A stretch of DNA of 64,000 nucleotides, taken from assembly GCF_014931275.1 (NCBI RefSeq), contig NZ_CP063110.1, positions 62,001-126,000 of the forward strand. Reading direction: 5' to 3'. Source of the DNA: Haemophilus parainfluenzae. Its GTDB lineage: Bacteria; Pseudomonadota; Gammaproteobacteria; Enterobacterales; Pasteurellaceae. Below the pieces are notes generated by a model that did not search any database, was not told the DNA's origin, and worked only from the letters and a program-made list of their open reading frames with translations. Made by a program: the position numbers and the translations under genes. Below are positions 41,050 to 51,057 of this stretch, piece by piece. The first letter of the stretch is position 1. Each line of letters opens with the position of its first letter.

Positions 41050-42588
41050 ATGACTTACACACAAGCTTTTATGAAAAACTTTCTGGGCTCGAGCCCTGAT
41101 TGGTATAAATTAACTATTATTGCCTTCTTGGTAATTAACCCAATTTTATTCTTTTGGGTAAGCCCATTTGTGGCGGGTTGGGTACTCGTGGCTGAGTTTA
41201 TTTTCACCCTAGCAATGGCATTAAAATGCTATCCTCTTCAACCGGGTGGTTTATTAGCCGTTGAAGCTATTGCTATTGGTATGACGAATGCAGAGCACGT
41301 TAAAGCCGAGATCATGGCAAACTTTGAAGTCGTTTTACTTTTAATCTTTATGGTGGCCGGTATTTACTTTATGAAGCAACTTTTGCTTTATGTGTTCACC
41401 AAATTATTAGTCCGTATCCGTTCTAAAATCGTACTTTCTGTCGCGTTCTGTTTTAGTGCTGCATTTCTTTCAGCTTTCTTAGATGCACTTACTGTTGTTG
41501 CAGTAATTATCAGCGTAGCTATGGGTTTCTATGGGGTTTATCACAAAGTCGCATCCGGTAAAACACTACAAGATGCAGTTGATATTTCTGATGATAACAA
41601 AATTAAAAATCACGAAACTCTCGAAAAATTCCGCTCTTTCTTACGTAGCTTAATGATGCATGCAGGTGTGGGGACAGCACTAGGTGGTGTAATGACCATG
41701 GTGGGTGAACCACAAAACCTGATTATTGCAGAACAAGCAAAATGGAACTTCATTGAGTTCTTCTTCCGTATGGCGCCAGTAACCATCCCGGTATTTATCT
41801 GTGGATTACTCACTTGTGTTTTAGTGGAAAAATTTAAAGTATTTGGCTATGGCGAAAAATTACCAGAAGAAGTATGGAAAATCTTGGCTGATTTAGATCG
41901 TGAAAATACACAAAAAATGTCTAAACAAGATAAAGTACGTCTTTCTGTTCAAGGTCTTATCGCGATTTGGTTAATCTTAGGTCTAGCGTTCCACTTAGCC
42001 GCTGTTGGTCTAATCGGTTTAAGTGTGATTATTCTTGCGACTACCTTTACTGGTGTAACCGATGAGCACGCTATTGGTAAATCATTCCAAGAAAGCTTAC
42101 CTTTCACTGCGTTATTAGTGGTATTCTTCTCTATCGTTGCGGTAATTATTGATCAAAAACTCTTTGGTCCAATTATCCACTTCGTATTAAGTGCAGAAGA
42201 GAAAACTCAGTTAGCCTTATTCTATGGTTTCAACGGTTTACTTTCTGCAATTTCTGATAACGTATTCGTTGCAACGGTTTACATCAATGAAGCAAAAAAT
42301 GCGCTTACAGCTGGGTCAATTGCACCACACCAATTTGAATTACTTGCGGTCGCAATCAATACAGGTACAAACTTACCTTCTGTAGCAACGCCAAACGGTC
42401 AAGCTGCATTCTTGTTCTTACTAACATCGTCTCTTGCACCGTTAATTAAACTTTCCTATGGTAGAATGGTCTATATGGCATTGCCTTACACCATCGTATT
42501 AACTGTGGTGGGTTTCCTTGCTATCGAATTTATCTTACCAGATATGACAATTTTGCTTGCGAAACTTGGCTTAATTCTTCCTATTTAG
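41050..42588 (+). CDS. nhaB: Sodium/proton antiporter NhaB
   Basis: NhaB exports Na+ in exchange for protons. The 512-residue protein has about twelve membrane segments and matches E. coli NhaB in length (513) and in motifs such as '[20 protein letters not shown]' and '[16 protein letters not shown]'. Start follows ACGGAG. dsbB follows after 19 bases with its own ribosome site, the nhaB-dsbB order also seen in E. coli. Confidence 0.97.
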   Translation: MTYTQAFMKNFLGSSPDWYKLTIIAFLVINPILFFWVSPFVAGWVLVAEFIFTLAMALKCYPLQPGGLLAVEAIAIGMTNAEHVKAEIMANFEVVLLLIFMVAGIYFMKQLLLYVFTKLLVRIRSKIVLSVAFCFSAAFLSAFLDALTVVAVIISVAMGFYGVYHKVASGKTLQDAVDISDDNKIKNHETLEKFRSFLRSLMMHAGVGTALGGVMTMVGEPQNLIIAEQAKWNFIEFFFRMAPVTIPVFICGLLTCVLVEKFKVFGYGEKLPEEVWKILADLDRENTQKMSKQDKVRLSVQGLIAIWLILGLAFHLAAVGLIGLSVIILATTFTGVTDEHAIGKSFQESLPFTALLVVFFSIVAVIIDQKLFGPIIHFVLSAEEKTQLALFYGFNGLLSAISDNVFVATVYINEAKNALTAGSIAPHQFELLAVAINTGTNLPSVATPNGQAAFLFLLTSSLAPLIKLSYGRMVYMALPYTIVLTVVGFLAIEFILPDMTILLAKLGLILPI

Positions 42589-42607
42589 TGAAGCATAAGG
42601 AGAAAGA

Positions 42608-43141
42608 ATGCTCGACTTTTTTAAGCAATTATCCCTTAAACGTTCAGCGTGGATCTTTTTGGCATTTACCGCTTTTGCCTTAGAATCGACCGCACTTTAT
42701 TTTCAATACGGCATGGGTTTACAACCTTGCGTACTTTGTGTTTATGAACGTTTAGCTGTTGTGGGTTTATTCGTCGCTGGTCTTATCGGCGCCTTAGCCC
42801 CAAGTTCGCTTATTATCCGCATTCTTGCTCTTATTGTGGGTTTATTTAGTGCAATTAAAGGATTAATGATATCTATCCGTCACCTTGATTTACAAATGAA
42901 CCCTGCACCGTGGAAACAATGTGAATTTATACCTAACTTTCCGGAAACTTTACCATTCCATAAATGGCTACCCGCAGTCTTCAATCCGACAGGTAGCTGT
43001 AATGAAAGTCAATGGTCACTCTTCGGTATTACTATGGTGCAATGGCTCGTGTTTATTTTTGCTGTTTATGTCCTTGTATTGGGATTAATTACTATTTCAC
43101 AAGTGAAGAAAAGCAGAAGAAGACGCCTCATTTTTAAATAA
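42608..43141 (+). CDS. dsbB: Disulfide bond formation protein DsbB
   Basis: DsbB reoxidises DsbA and passes electrons to quinones. The 177-residue, four-helix membrane protein has C41-V-L-C44 in the first periplasmic loop and C105 and C131 in the second, all in the expected places. Start follows AAGGAGAAAG. It pairs functionally with dsbD at 53 kb, which supplies reducing power to the isomerase branch. Confidence 0.97.
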   Translation: MLDFFKQLSLKRSAWIFLAFTAFALESTALYFQYGMGLQPCVLCVYERLAVVGLFVAGLIGALAPSSLIIRILALIVGLFSAIKGLMISIRHLDLQMNPAPWKQCEFIPNFPETLPFHKWLPAVFNPTGSCNESQWSLFGITMVQWLVFIFAVYVLVLGLITISQVKKSRRRRLIFK

Positions 43142-43155
43142 TCTAACTACACGCT

Positions 43156-43187
43156 AAAAAGCCTAGAGATATTCTCTAGGCTTTTTT
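43156..43187. terminator. Bidirectional terminator after dsbB
   Basis: AAAAAGCCTAGAGA and TCTCTAGGCTTTTTT form a strong stem between convergent dsbB and the DUF1294 gene. Confidence 0.93.
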
Positions 43188-43215
43188 ATTACTGAAAGTC
43201 ATTCTGTACTCAATA

Positions 43216-43491
43216 TTATTCAAGAAAGAAATACCAGTAAGGCATTAAGACTAGCCAAATAAAGGCACTGAGAATAACAACAAATTTGAAACTGAAATGT
43301 TTGGTTTTATGGCGAAAGCGCTTCATCCCGCAATAAACACCAATAAAACCACCAAGAAGACTTAATAGGAAGAAGGTATTTTCAGAAATTCGCCAGCCGT
43401 GACGAACCGCGCGGACTTTATCTTTCCACATTAAAAAATAAGCGGCGATATTTACCGCCGCTAACATTACAAATAAAAGCTGAATCAGCAT
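43216..43491 (-). CDS. DUF1294 membrane protein
   Basis: A 91-residue protein of the DUF1294 family: three hydrophobic segments with the diagnostic 'WKDKVRAVRHGWRISENTF' (19 residues) and 'LLGGFIGVYCGMKRFRHKT' between them. Function unknown; no operon partner. The same gene lies near dsbB in H. influenzae as I recall. Confidence 0.85.
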   Translation of the reverse strand: MLIQLLFVMLAAVNIAAYFLMWKDKVRAVRHGWRISENTFFLLSLLGGFIGVYCGMKRFRHKTKHFSFKFVVILSAFIWLVLMPYWYFFLE

Positions 43492-43603
43492 TATGCGTAA
43501 ACTAGAAGATCAAAAAACAATAAAAAGAATAGTTAATTCTAACACATTGACCATGTATTACGCCCATCCTTTTGTACGGATAAACATAAAGTAAGCTCTA
43601 TTT

Positions 43604-45313
43604 TTATAGCATCTCGCATGCTTTTTCATATCCAGCTTCACAGGATTTTTTAAACCATTGAGTAGCGAATTTGCGGTTGCGTTTTGTCCCAAAGCCATTG
43701 TCATACATCGCACCTAAATTATACATTCCCTCAGGACTGCCGTTTTCAGCAGCAAGTTGGAAATAGAGAAAGGCTTTTGCATCATCTTTTGGTACTCCTA
43801 GCCCATTAAAGTGAAGGATACCTAATTCATTTTGTGCTTCACCGTTCCAGCTTCCGCCCGCCAATTCATAACATTCCCATGCAGACTTGTAATCTTTTTT
43901 AATAGTATCGCCATAAGTATAAAGAAATCCGAGTTGATAATAAGCTTCTGTGACGTCTTTTTTTACTGCTTTTTTATACCATTTGATCGCTTCTAGTTCA
44001 TTTTTTTTGACTAAAACACCTGAACTATATTCAAACCCTAAATTATAATAAGCTAGCCCATGACCTTGATCGGCACTACGATGTAGCCATTTCATCGCTT
44101 CTTCGCTATTTTGTTCAACTCCTTCGCCTTTTGCATAGCGGTTATAAAGGCTATTTTGTGCATCTGCATCGCCTTGTTCGGCGGCAGCTTTATACCATTT
44201 AAAGGCTTCTTCATAATTCTGTTCAATTTCATCACCTCGAACGTAAGCCATCGCTAAATCCTTTTGCGCCTCAAGATTGCCTTCTTTCGCTCGTTCAAGT
44301 AATGCATCAAAATCATCACGCACAGCAAGACGACTTTGCAGCTGTTGCACTGAACGTTCGACATTCTCTCCTGATTCTTTTGCAAGTAGATAAAACTCTT
44401 GAGCTTTTTCTAAATTTTGTGGCACATTACCTAGCCCTTCCTGGTAAATCTCAGCCAATTCCCAAGCCGCATCCCTCATTTGGTATTCTGCTGCTAGCTC
44501 TAACCATTTCAAGGCTTTCTGGCTATCTTGTTGAACCCCCTCACCTCTTTTATAAGCATTACCAACATAGTAATAGGCATCAATTAAGCCATTTTCAGCA
44601 GCTTTTAAATACCATTTGAAGGCTTGCTTTTTATCCCCTTTAAAATCGTGTAAATTTGCTAAACCATACATTGCATTAGGAAACCCCATTTCAGCAGCTT
44701 TGGTTAGGTATTTTTGCGCTTCAACATAATTGGTTGGAATATCCTCGTGAGCGTTGTAGAGTATCCCAAGGTTATTATAAAGCGTCATTAAATCTTCATT
44801 GGTTAAATCTTGTTTATTCTTCTCAGCAAACAAGTAATATTCCAATGCTTTAGGATAATTAATTGGAACGTCATATCCTATAACGCCATCATATACCTGT
44901 GCTAAGAGGTATGAAGCAAGCCCATTATTGTCATATTTCTCTAGCATTTGCATGCCTTTAAATGTGTCTTGCTCCACGCCAATGCCTAAAAGATAGAATC
45001 GTCCCAAATTGATTGTCGCTCGTTTATCGCCCTGACGAATGCCTTGCTCAAACCATTCCACTGATTTTTCAGGCTCCCCCATATCATCATAAAGTGCGCC
45101 AATATTACTTGCCGCCAATGGATAACCCAATGCATTCGCGCGGTGATATAACGTCATCGCTTTATCGTAATCAGCTTCTACCACCTCTCCAATATGATAA
45201 AAACGTCCTAACTGATACATTGCCTCAGCATCCCCTTGTTCTACACGTTGCTGTAATGTTTCAAGGCTGTTTTTATCAGTTTTTCGAAATAAATTAAATA
45301 ATGTTTTAAGCAT
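43604..45313 (-). CDS. Sel1-repeat protein
   Basis: A 569-residue protein made almost wholly of about thirteen Sel1-like (TPR-type) repeats, with recurring 'A-xx-LG-x-xY-xxG-xG-V-xx-(D/N)-xx-KA-xx-W' patterns such as 'YKRGEGVQQDSQKALKWLEL' and 'YAKGEGVEQNSEEAMKWL'. There is no signal peptide; the N-terminus 'MLKTLFNLFRKTDKNSLE' is amphipathic. Such proteins are scaffolds for protein contacts, and relatives in other bacteria modulate host or stress pathways; no function can be named. The ATG at 45313 follows AAAGGAAATCC; a 29-codon upstream extension includes a USS and is unlikely. Confidence 0.88.
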   Translation of the reverse strand: MLKTLFNLFRKTDKNSLETLQQRVEQGDAEAMYQLGRFYHIGEVVEADYDKAMTLYHRANALGYPLAASNIGALYDDMGEPEKSVEWFEQGIRQGDKRATINLGRFYLLGIGVEQDTFKGMQMLEKYDNNGLASYLLAQVYDGVIGYDVPINYPKALEYYLFAEKNKQDLTNEDLMTLYNNLGILYNAHEDIPTNYVEAQKYLTKAAEMGFPNAMYGLANLHDFKGDKKQAFKWYLKAAENGLIDAYYYVGNAYKRGEGVQQDSQKALKWLELAAEYQMRDAAWELAEIYQEGLGNVPQNLEKAQEFYLLAKESGENVERSVQQLQSRLAVRDDFDALLERAKEGNLEAQKDLAMAYVRGDEIEQNYEEAFKWYKAAAEQGDADAQNSLYNRYAKGEGVEQNSEEAMKWLHRSADQGHGLAYYNLGFEYSSGVLVKKNELEAIKWYKKAVKKDVTEAYYQLGFLYTYGDTIKKDYKSAWECYELAGGSWNGEAQNELGILHFNGLGVPKDDAKAFLYFQLAAENGSPEGMYNLGAMYDNGFGTKRNRKFATQWFKKSCEAGYEKACEML

Positions 45314-45613
45314 GGATTTCCTTTGGAGAGATAAATGTATTTCAGTTGAGTACAAAAGTGCGGTCAGATTTTCAACTAAATTGGATAATAGGCTCAGCAC
45401 CGTTAAACCACTATCGTGGCAATTTAAGTAAGCATAATGGAGGCTGGTTTTTACCCAGGCTCTTTAGGCTGAAGAATTAATATATTTATCGTTTAGTTGA
45501 GCTACCAAATAATATAGTATTTTATTCAACTATTCAATTGCTCAGAAAAATAGTTACTATAATATCAAGCGATTAGCTCTCCATCTCTCAGTGGAGAATA
45601 GAAAAATTGAAAT
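45314..45613. other. Long intergenic region upstream of the Sel1 gene
   Basis: About 300 bases without a credible gene (357 between the Sel1 start and glyA). It holds one USS (near 45356-45366) and an A/T-rich stretch. I find no tRNA, riboswitch or transposase remnant here; it presumably contains the Sel1 gene promoter on the minus strand. Confidence 0.6.
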
Positions 45614-45652
45614 AAAAAACGGCAACATCCTTTACTGATGTTACCGTTTCTT
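45614..45652 (-). terminator. Terminator after glyA
   Basis: On the minus strand ACGGTAACATC and GATGTTGCCGT pair (one U-G), followed by six T bases. Confidence 0.88.
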
Positions 45653-45669
45653 TTAACAATGATTAAAAA

Positions 45670-46935
45670 TTAGCTTGCGTAAACAGGAAGACGTTTGCAG
45701 ATTGCCAATACTTTTTCTTTGGTTGCTGCAATCACTTGCTCTTCGTTTTCTTTGCCTAATGCATCTAATACATCACACATCCAACCGGCTAGTTCACGAC
45801 AGTCTTGCTCGTTAAAGCCTCGACGAGTCACAGCTGGTGTACCAACACGAATACCAGAGGTCACAAATGGTTTTTGTGGATCATTTGGTACGGAGTTTTT
45901 ATTAACGGTGATATTCGCTTTACCTAGTGCTGCATCTGCTGCTTTACCTGTTAAGCCTTGTTTGATGAAACTGACTAAGAATAAATGGTTTTCTGTGCCA
46001 TTTGAAACCACGTCATAACCACGTTGTTTAAACACTTCTACCATTGCTTTCGCATTTTTAATCACGTTTGCTTGGTATTCTTTATAAGCAGGCTCTAATG
46101 CTTCTTTGAAACATACCGCTTTCGCCGCAATAATGTGAACCAATGGACCACCTTGGTTTGCAGGGAAAACTGAAGATTGTAAGCGTTTATAAAGCTCTTC
46201 ATCACCACAAGAAGAAAGGATTAAACCACCACGTGGACCACCTAAAGTTTTATGGGTAGTCGTTGTTACAACATGTGCGTATGGTAATGGGTTTGGATAT
46301 AAACCTGCTGCGATTAAGCCCGCAACATGAGCCATATCAACAAATAAATACGCGCCCACTTCATCCGCAATTTCGCGCATTTTTTTCCAATCTACCACTT
46401 GAGAATAAGCAGAGAAACCAGCCACGATCATTTTTGGTTTATGTTCTAACGCTTTTTGACGCACATCTTCATAGTCGATTAAACCATCAGCAGTGATACC
46501 ATAAAGTACAGAATTATAGATTTTACCGGAGAAACTCACTTTTGCCCCATGGGTTAAGTGACCACCGTGTGCTAAATCCATCCCTAAAATGGTATCGCCC
46601 GCATTGATTAATGCACCATATACTGCCGCATTTGCTTGTGAACCTGAGTGTGGTTGTACGTTCACATAATCCGCACCAAATAACTCTTTCGCGCGATCAA
46701 TCGCCAACTGCTCCACAATGTCTGCGTACTCACAACCGCCGTAGTAACGTTTACCTGGATAGCCTTCTGCATATTTGTTGGTAAACTGAGAACCTTGCGC
46801 TTCCATTACGCGTGGACTCGCATAGTTTTCAGATGCGATAAGCTCGATATGCTCTTCTTGACGACGATTTTCGTCCTGAATGGCTTGCCATAGAACCGGA
46901 TCGTAATCAGCGATGTTCATACTTTTTTTAAACAT
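45670..46935 (-). CDS. glyA: Serine hydroxymethyltransferase
   Basis: GlyA converts serine and THF to glycine and methylene-THF, the main one-carbon source for purines. The 421-residue product starts '[19 protein letters not shown]' and contains the PLP site '[17 protein letters not shown]'. The frame stays open 37 codons upstream, but the residues there are unlike the family and AGGAAAACACA precedes the ATG at 46935. Its products feed PurH and PurD steps encoded at 49.6-52.7 kb. Confidence 0.97.
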   Translation of the reverse strand: MFKKSMNIADYDPVLWQAIQDENRRQEEHIELIASENYASPRVMEAQGSQFTNKYAEGYPGKRYYGGCEYADIVEQLAIDRAKELFGADYVNVQPHSGSQANAAVYGALINAGDTILGMDLAHGGHLTHGAKVSFSGKIYNSVLYGITADGLIDYEDVRQKALEHKPKMIVAGFSAYSQVVDWKKMREIADEVGAYLFVDMAHVAGLIAAGLYPNPLPYAHVVTTTTHKTLGGPRGGLILSSCGDEELYKRLQSSVFPANQGGPLVHIIAAKAVCFKEALEPAYKEYQANVIKNAKAMVEVFKQRGYDVVSNGTENHLFLVSFIKQGLTGKAADAALGKANITVNKNSVPNDPQKPFVTSGIRVGTPAVTRRGFNEQDCRELAGWMCDVLDALGKENEEQVIAATKEKVLAICKRLPVYAS

Positions 46936-47050
46936 TGTGTTTTCCTCGTTGTTTGAATTATTTGTGTATAGTTTACCTGTTTCCAGGCAAAAACTTAACC
47001 AAAAATTTCGACCATATTTTTCATTATTACAATGAAAAACATTCATTTAT

Positions 47051-47620
47051 CTAAATCGAGCCTTTTTCTTTCACTAATTTTTCAATTAATTTAACTTCTT
47101 TTGTTTTCTCGCCCGCACTAAGTTTACGGCATTGGCTGGTTTCTTTCGTATAAGTATTAAAATTTGTCATCCTTGTTGGACTTTTCATTTTAATCTTCAT
47201 ATCCAAATGATCACCACAACGATCGCAAGGTGAAACAAATTCCTTCTCATAGTCTTTAAACTCTGGAACTTGCTCTATGATTTTCGCAACTTGCGGTGAA
47301 TGGGCAGTTTTAAATAGACGATCGGTAAAGTCATAACTCAATTTACCATCACTTGCCTGCCATTTGGCTTTGGCTTGCAATAAATAACGCATCCAACCTT
47401 CTTTTGTATCAATCTGTGAAATACCGCGTAGAAGCACAGTTTGATCCGCTCGATAAGTGACATAATCAAAATGCTCAACTGGCAAAGGTGCCTTGGCGGC
47501 TGGTTTCACATGACAAATCCAATCACCCACCAATGCTTTTTCCTGTTCAGTTTGCTGATGCGCTGTTGCACATCCCGATAGCAATACAGCGACAAGACTA
47601 CCTAATACTAATTTTCTCAT
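47051..47620 (-). CDS. Hypothetical lipoprotein, paralogue A
   Basis: A 189-residue predicted lipoprotein: signal 'MRKLVLGSLVAVLLSGC' with lipid-bearing Cys17. The mature part starts with 'LVGDWICH', then 'LLRGISQID' and 'KAKWQASDGKLSYDF'. The neighbouring upstream gene (47718-48263) encodes a clear paralogue with the same order of motifs. There is an extra CxxC ('SPCDRCGDH') absent in the paralogue. Fold may be a small beta-barrel, given the motif spacing, but that is inference. Function unknown. Confidence 0.8.
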   Translation of the reverse strand: MRKLVLGSLVAVLLSGCATAHQQTEQEKALVGDWICHVKPAAKAPLPVEHFDYVTYRADQTVLLRGISQIDTKEGWMRYLLQAKAKWQASDGKLSYDFTDRLFKTAHSPQVAKIIEQVPEFKDYEKEFVSPCDRCGDHLDMKIKMKSPTRMTNFNTYTKETSQCRKLSAGEKTKEVKLIEKLVKEKGSI

Positions 47621-47647
47621 AGTAATACTCCTTTTATTAAGTTGATT

Positions 47648-47674
47648 TCCGCACTTACAAAAATAAAGTGAGGT
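47648..47674 (-). terminator. Degenerate inverted USS pair
   Basis: CCGCACTT and AAGTGAGG face each other between the two lipoprotein genes. Both differ slightly from the full uptake signal, suggesting decay or formation of a USS terminator. Confidence 0.5.
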
Positions 47675-47717
47675 TAAAATCGCGCTTGTTTTTTTATCAA
47701 GCTTAAAATAATTGCAT

Positions 47718-48263
47718 TTATTTCTTCACAAACCACTGATTCAATAACTGAATATCTTTGTCATTCTCTGTGACTCGTCGGCAAGTCGCAAAATCCTTAT
47801 CTAAAATAAGTTGATTGCCATTCTGTTTAAGTTCAATTGGCATATTCACGTGATCGCCTGATTTGCTATAAAACGCAGCCAATTGCTCTTTTTCTTGTTT
47901 TTGTAATTTCTTATCTTGCTTGATAGCTTTCGCCACATTGTTACTGTGCGCAGGCACCATCGCGCGATTAACAAAATCAAAACTCAAGACATTATTTTGG
48001 TTCTGCCATTTCACCTTGCCTTTTGTTAAATAACGAATAGTCGTCTCTTTATCCAATTCAATGTAGGAAATGCCTCGCAAGGCGCCTGTTCCATCTGGCT
48101 TTAAGACAAAGTGATCTAAGCGCTCGTAAGTTTGTTTATCTTGTGTCGGGATAGTATGACAAATCCACTCGCCATCTAATGTTGAACTTTGTGAGACATT
48201 TGAAGCCCCCGAGCAACCTGTTAATAATGCAGCAGCAAGGCTACCTAATATTAATTTTCTCAT
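47718..48263 (-). CDS. Hypothetical lipoprotein, paralogue B
   Basis: A 181-residue predicted lipoprotein: 'MRKLILGSLAAALLTGC' with Cys17, nearly identical to the signal of its neighbour. It shares 'LDGEWICH', 'ALRGISYIE', 'KVKWQ' and 'LSFDFVNRAM' with paralogue A, plus the late Cys in 'TCRRVTEND' matching 'QCRKLSAGE'. The upstream leader of both genes also shares ACTCCTTTTATT, evidence of tandem duplication that included the ribosome site. Function unknown. Confidence 0.8.
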   Translation of the reverse strand: MRKLILGSLAAALLTGCSGASNVSQSSTLDGEWICHTIPTQDKQTYERLDHFVLKPDGTGALRGISYIELDKETTIRYLTKGKVKWQNQNNVLSFDFVNRAMVPAHSNNVAKAIKQDKKLQKQEKEQLAAFYSKSGDHVNMPIELKQNGNQLILDKDFATCRRVTENDKDIQLLNQWFVKK

Positions 48264-48326
48264 GAGATACTCCTTTTATTGATAGTAGGGATAACGTTGT
48301 TCACAACAAAATAGGGAAATTTTCGT

Positions 48327-49550
48327 CTAATCAGGAATGTGTAAAAGGCGGCAGTTACATAAATCATCACTTTCAAATTCTGATATTTCACCTGCAACCT
48401 TATTCGGAATTGGGAATAAGCGTACAGTTAGTGGTTTATTTAAGCGAAATGCCATTGTTCCTGTATCGCGCATAATAGCGGCAATGCTTTCTGCCTTGAC
48501 ATCTCCCGCCACTGGGACTGTGTCTAAACCGATACCACATACTGCACTATAAGTCAGTAAAGCACGGATATCAAAATAGTGTTTTTGTGTACCTTCGGCT
48601 AAACCTAAATCTTCTGTCACCGCCAACATCAATCCAGAAAACCCAACCAATGGCACGTGTTGGATTGATTTAAACACTTTTGTCAGTAAAGCAGAAACCT
48701 CGACTGAACCAGCTGCACCAAAATAGGGCAATCCCATTAATTCATAGATTTTTGTCATGGATGAACAATTTTTAGATGGTGCCGCCGAACTATCAATGCC
48801 TGCAAATTCAAATTCACCCGACAATTTGACCGCACTTAACACCTCTAATACTTGATCTACATGATATTGCAGGGCTTGCGACATAGCTTGATAGCAATCA
48901 GCATAAAATTGATTATGAGGCGATTTTGGCACAGATTTTAATACTTCAACTAATAAATCGGGTGTTTCTAAACCAATGACAAAACTGTTTGGCAAATGAC
49001 TTAGATGATAACCGGCGGGGAAATAAGGGATAAATGGCTTGCAGTTAAAATTCACAGTAAAGTTAAAATTGCCTTCGCCACGTGGTGTGATATTTGCAAT
49101 TCGTTGTACCGCATAAACAGATTGCTCAATAAGTTCATTATCTAACACGCCATTTTCATCTAATGGCACATTGACACAAGCATTACACAAGTCGCCATAA
49201 GCGGCGATTAACTCTGGTAATAAAGCAATTTCCTCTTTATTTCTCGCCGCGCCTATTGCAAATCGAAGACGGATTCCACTTTCATTAAATTTATTCAATA
49301 ATTCCGTTAAATACTGCAAATCTGCTTTTGCTGTCTGCAAATTGGTTAAATCCAAATATTCACCAAAGGGATTGGTAATCACTCGAATCGATTGTAAGGT
49401 ATAACCTGCTTTCTGTACAGCAGGTAATAACAAATCCACATCACGTTTCACCGAATAAAGTGCATCTTCCCATTGCGTTTTATCTTTATGTAACGTTAGA
49501 AAAAAACTGATTGTGCGAAGATGACATAATTCCTTATTTTTATAATCCAT
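48327..49550 (-). CDS. DUF711 (PFL-like, UPF0210-type) family protein
   Basis: A 407-residue protein that I assign to the DUF711 family by 'SIRVITNPFGEYLD' near the N-terminus, 'FAGIDSSAAPSKNC' in the middle and 'VGFSGLMLAVTEDLGLAEG' further on. Family members form a (beta/alpha) PFL-like fold; function unknown. In several other bacteria an ACT-domain gene is adjacent, but none is seen here. It starts at 49550 after AAGGTATCG; an in-frame ATG five codons earlier has a poorer ribosome site. purD lies 24 bases upstream on the same strand, so it may be in the purHD transcript. Confidence 0.78.
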   Translation of the reverse strand: MDYKNKELCHLRTISFFLTLHKDKTQWEDALYSVKRDVDLLLPAVQKAGYTLQSIRVITNPFGEYLDLTNLQTAKADLQYLTELLNKFNESGIRLRFAIGAARNKEEIALLPELIAAYGDLCNACVNVPLDENGVLDNELIEQSVYAVQRIANITPRGEGNFNFTVNFNCKPFIPYFPAGYHLSHLPNSFVIGLETPDLLVEVLKSVPKSPHNQFYADCYQAMSQALQYHVDQVLEVLSAVKLSGEFEFAGIDSSAAPSKNCSSMTKIYELMGLPYFGAAGSVEVSALLTKVFKSIQHVPLVGFSGLMLAVTEDLGLAEGTQKHYFDIRALLTYSAVCGIGLDTVPVAGDVKAESIAAIMRDTGTMAFRLNKPLTVRLFPIPNKVAGEISEFESDDLCNCRLLHIPD

Positions 49551-49574
49551 TCGATACCTTAACATTTAATGTCG

Positions 49575-50864
49575 TTATTTTTGCTGTTCACGTTCAACAG
49601 CACGATAGCCAATATCTCGACGATAAAAACGTCCAGACCATTGAATTTGCTCAGCGAGTTTTAAGGCTTTTTGTTGTGCTTCAAATACGCTTTCGCCTAA
49701 TGCAGTAACACAAAGCACGCGACCGCCGTTCGTGACTAACTTGCCTTCTTGTTCTGCAACGCCCGCTAAGAAAACTTTCTCATTTTCGACCGCACTTTGA
49801 GGCAAACCGGTGATTTCATCGCCCTTACGATAATCGCCTGGATAGCCTTCAGCCGCCAAAACAATCCCTAAGGAAGATTTTGGATTCCATTGGGATTTCA
49901 CTTCGTCCAATTTACCATCACAAGCTTTCAGACAAAATCCTACCAGATCGGATTCTAAACGAAGCATAATTGGCTGAGTTTCTGGATCGCCAAAACGGCA
50001 ATTAAATTCAATTACTTTCGGCTGACCATTCGGCATGATCATTAATCCGGCATATAGAAAACCTGTGTAAACATTGCCTTCCGCTGCCATGCCATTGACT
50101 GTTGGATAAATCACTTCACGCATAATGCGATCATGAATTTCTGGTGTCACCACTGGCGCAGGCGAATACGCGCCCATACCGCCAGTATTTAAGCCTGTAT
50201 CATTTTCGCCCACGCGTTTATGATCTTGACTAGTCGCCATAGGTTCGACGTTTTTACCATCTACCATGACGATAAAACTAGCTTCTTCGCCATCTAGAAA
50301 CTCTTCAATCACCACTCGACTACCCGCTTCGCCAAAAGCATTACCAGAAAGCATATCACGCACAGCCTCTTCCGCTTCCTGCAATGTCATTGCAACGATT
50401 ACGCCTTTGCCCGCCGCTAAACCATCTGCTTTAACGACAATTGGCGCGCCTTTCTCACGCAAGTACGCTAACGCAGGCTCAACTTCGGTAAAGTTTTGAT
50501 ATTCTGCCGTTGGAATTTTATGACGAGCGAGGAAATCTTTGGTGAATGCCTTTGAACCTTCCAATTGCGCAGCCGCTTGAGTTGGGCCAAAAATTTTCAA
50601 TCCGGCCGCCCGAAATGCATCGACTACCCCAATCACTAACGGAGCTTCAGGGCCAACAATGGTTAATCCAATTTGTTTATCTTGAGCAAATTTCACTAAA
50701 GCAGGGATATCTGTTGCAGCAATATTCACGTTTTCTACTTTGTGTTCTAATGCTGTCCCCGCATTGCCCGGTGCGACGAAAACTTTGTCCGCTAATGGAG
50801 ATTGTGCAGCTTTCCAAGCCAAGGCGTGTTCACGACCGCCATTTCCGATGATGAGGATGTTCAT
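49575..50864 (-). CDS. purD: Phosphoribosylamine-glycine ligase
   Basis: PurD joins glycine to phosphoribosylamine in purine synthesis. The 429-residue ATP-grasp protein begins 'MNILIIGNGGREHALAWKA' and has 'KADGLAAGKGVIVA' and 'EFNCRFGDPETQPIM'. Same strand as purH, with a repeat-containing gap of 193 bases between. It uses glycine that GlyA produces. Confidence 0.98.
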   Translation of the reverse strand: MNILIIGNGGREHALAWKAAQSPLADKVFVAPGNAGTALEHKVENVNIAATDIPALVKFAQDKQIGLTIVGPEAPLVIGVVDAFRAAGLKIFGPTQAAAQLEGSKAFTKDFLARHKIPTAEYQNFTEVEPALAYLREKGAPIVVKADGLAAGKGVIVAMTLQEAEEAVRDMLSGNAFGEAGSRVVIEEFLDGEEASFIVMVDGKNVEPMATSQDHKRVGENDTGLNTGGMGAYSPAPVVTPEIHDRIMREVIYPTVNGMAAEGNVYTGFLYAGLMIMPNGQPKVIEFNCRFGDPETQPIMLRLESDLVGFCLKACDGKLDEVKSQWNPKSSLGIVLAAEGYPGDYRKGDEITGLPQSAVENEKVFLAGVAEQEGKLVTNGGRVLCVTALGESVFEAQQKALKLAEQIQWSGRFYRRDIGYRAVEREQQK

Positions 50865-50890
50865 AATGCTCCTTGTATCTTTTTGAATTT

Positions 50891-51009
50891 AACCCCCTCT
50901 TTAGCAAAGAGGGGGAGGGGAGATTTGGCAGAAGTTATTTCAACCTCATAGTATATTTAGCATCGTTTAAATCTCCCCCCTGCCCCCCTCTTTACGAAAG
51001 AGGGGGGAG
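50891..51009. repeat. Nested inverted-repeat element between purH and purD
   Basis: Two perfect hairpins, CCCCCTCTTT-agc-AAAGAGGGGG (50893-50915) and CCCCCCTCTTT-acg-AAAGAGGGGGG (50983-51007), are themselves arranged with GGGGAGATTT (50917-50926) facing AAATCTCCCC (50969-50978). The whole unit of about 117 bases is a palindrome of palindromes. It has no coding potential and no USS. It resembles a small dispersed palindromic unit (REP/MITE-like). Confidence 0.85.
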
Positions 51010-51057
51010 GAATAAGTAAAAAAGTAATTCGCTCATTGAGCGAAGTTACGACATAAA

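Noticed and set aside
45440..45480. Possible tRNA or riboswitch in the glyA-Sel1 gap
   Set aside because: No cloverleaf or T-loop consensus, and no glycine or THF aptamer core could be found.
46936..47046. 37-codon N-terminal extension of glyA
   Set aside because: The extension is Asn/Tyr-rich and unlike any GlyA N-terminus; the ATG at 46935 has a good ribosome site.
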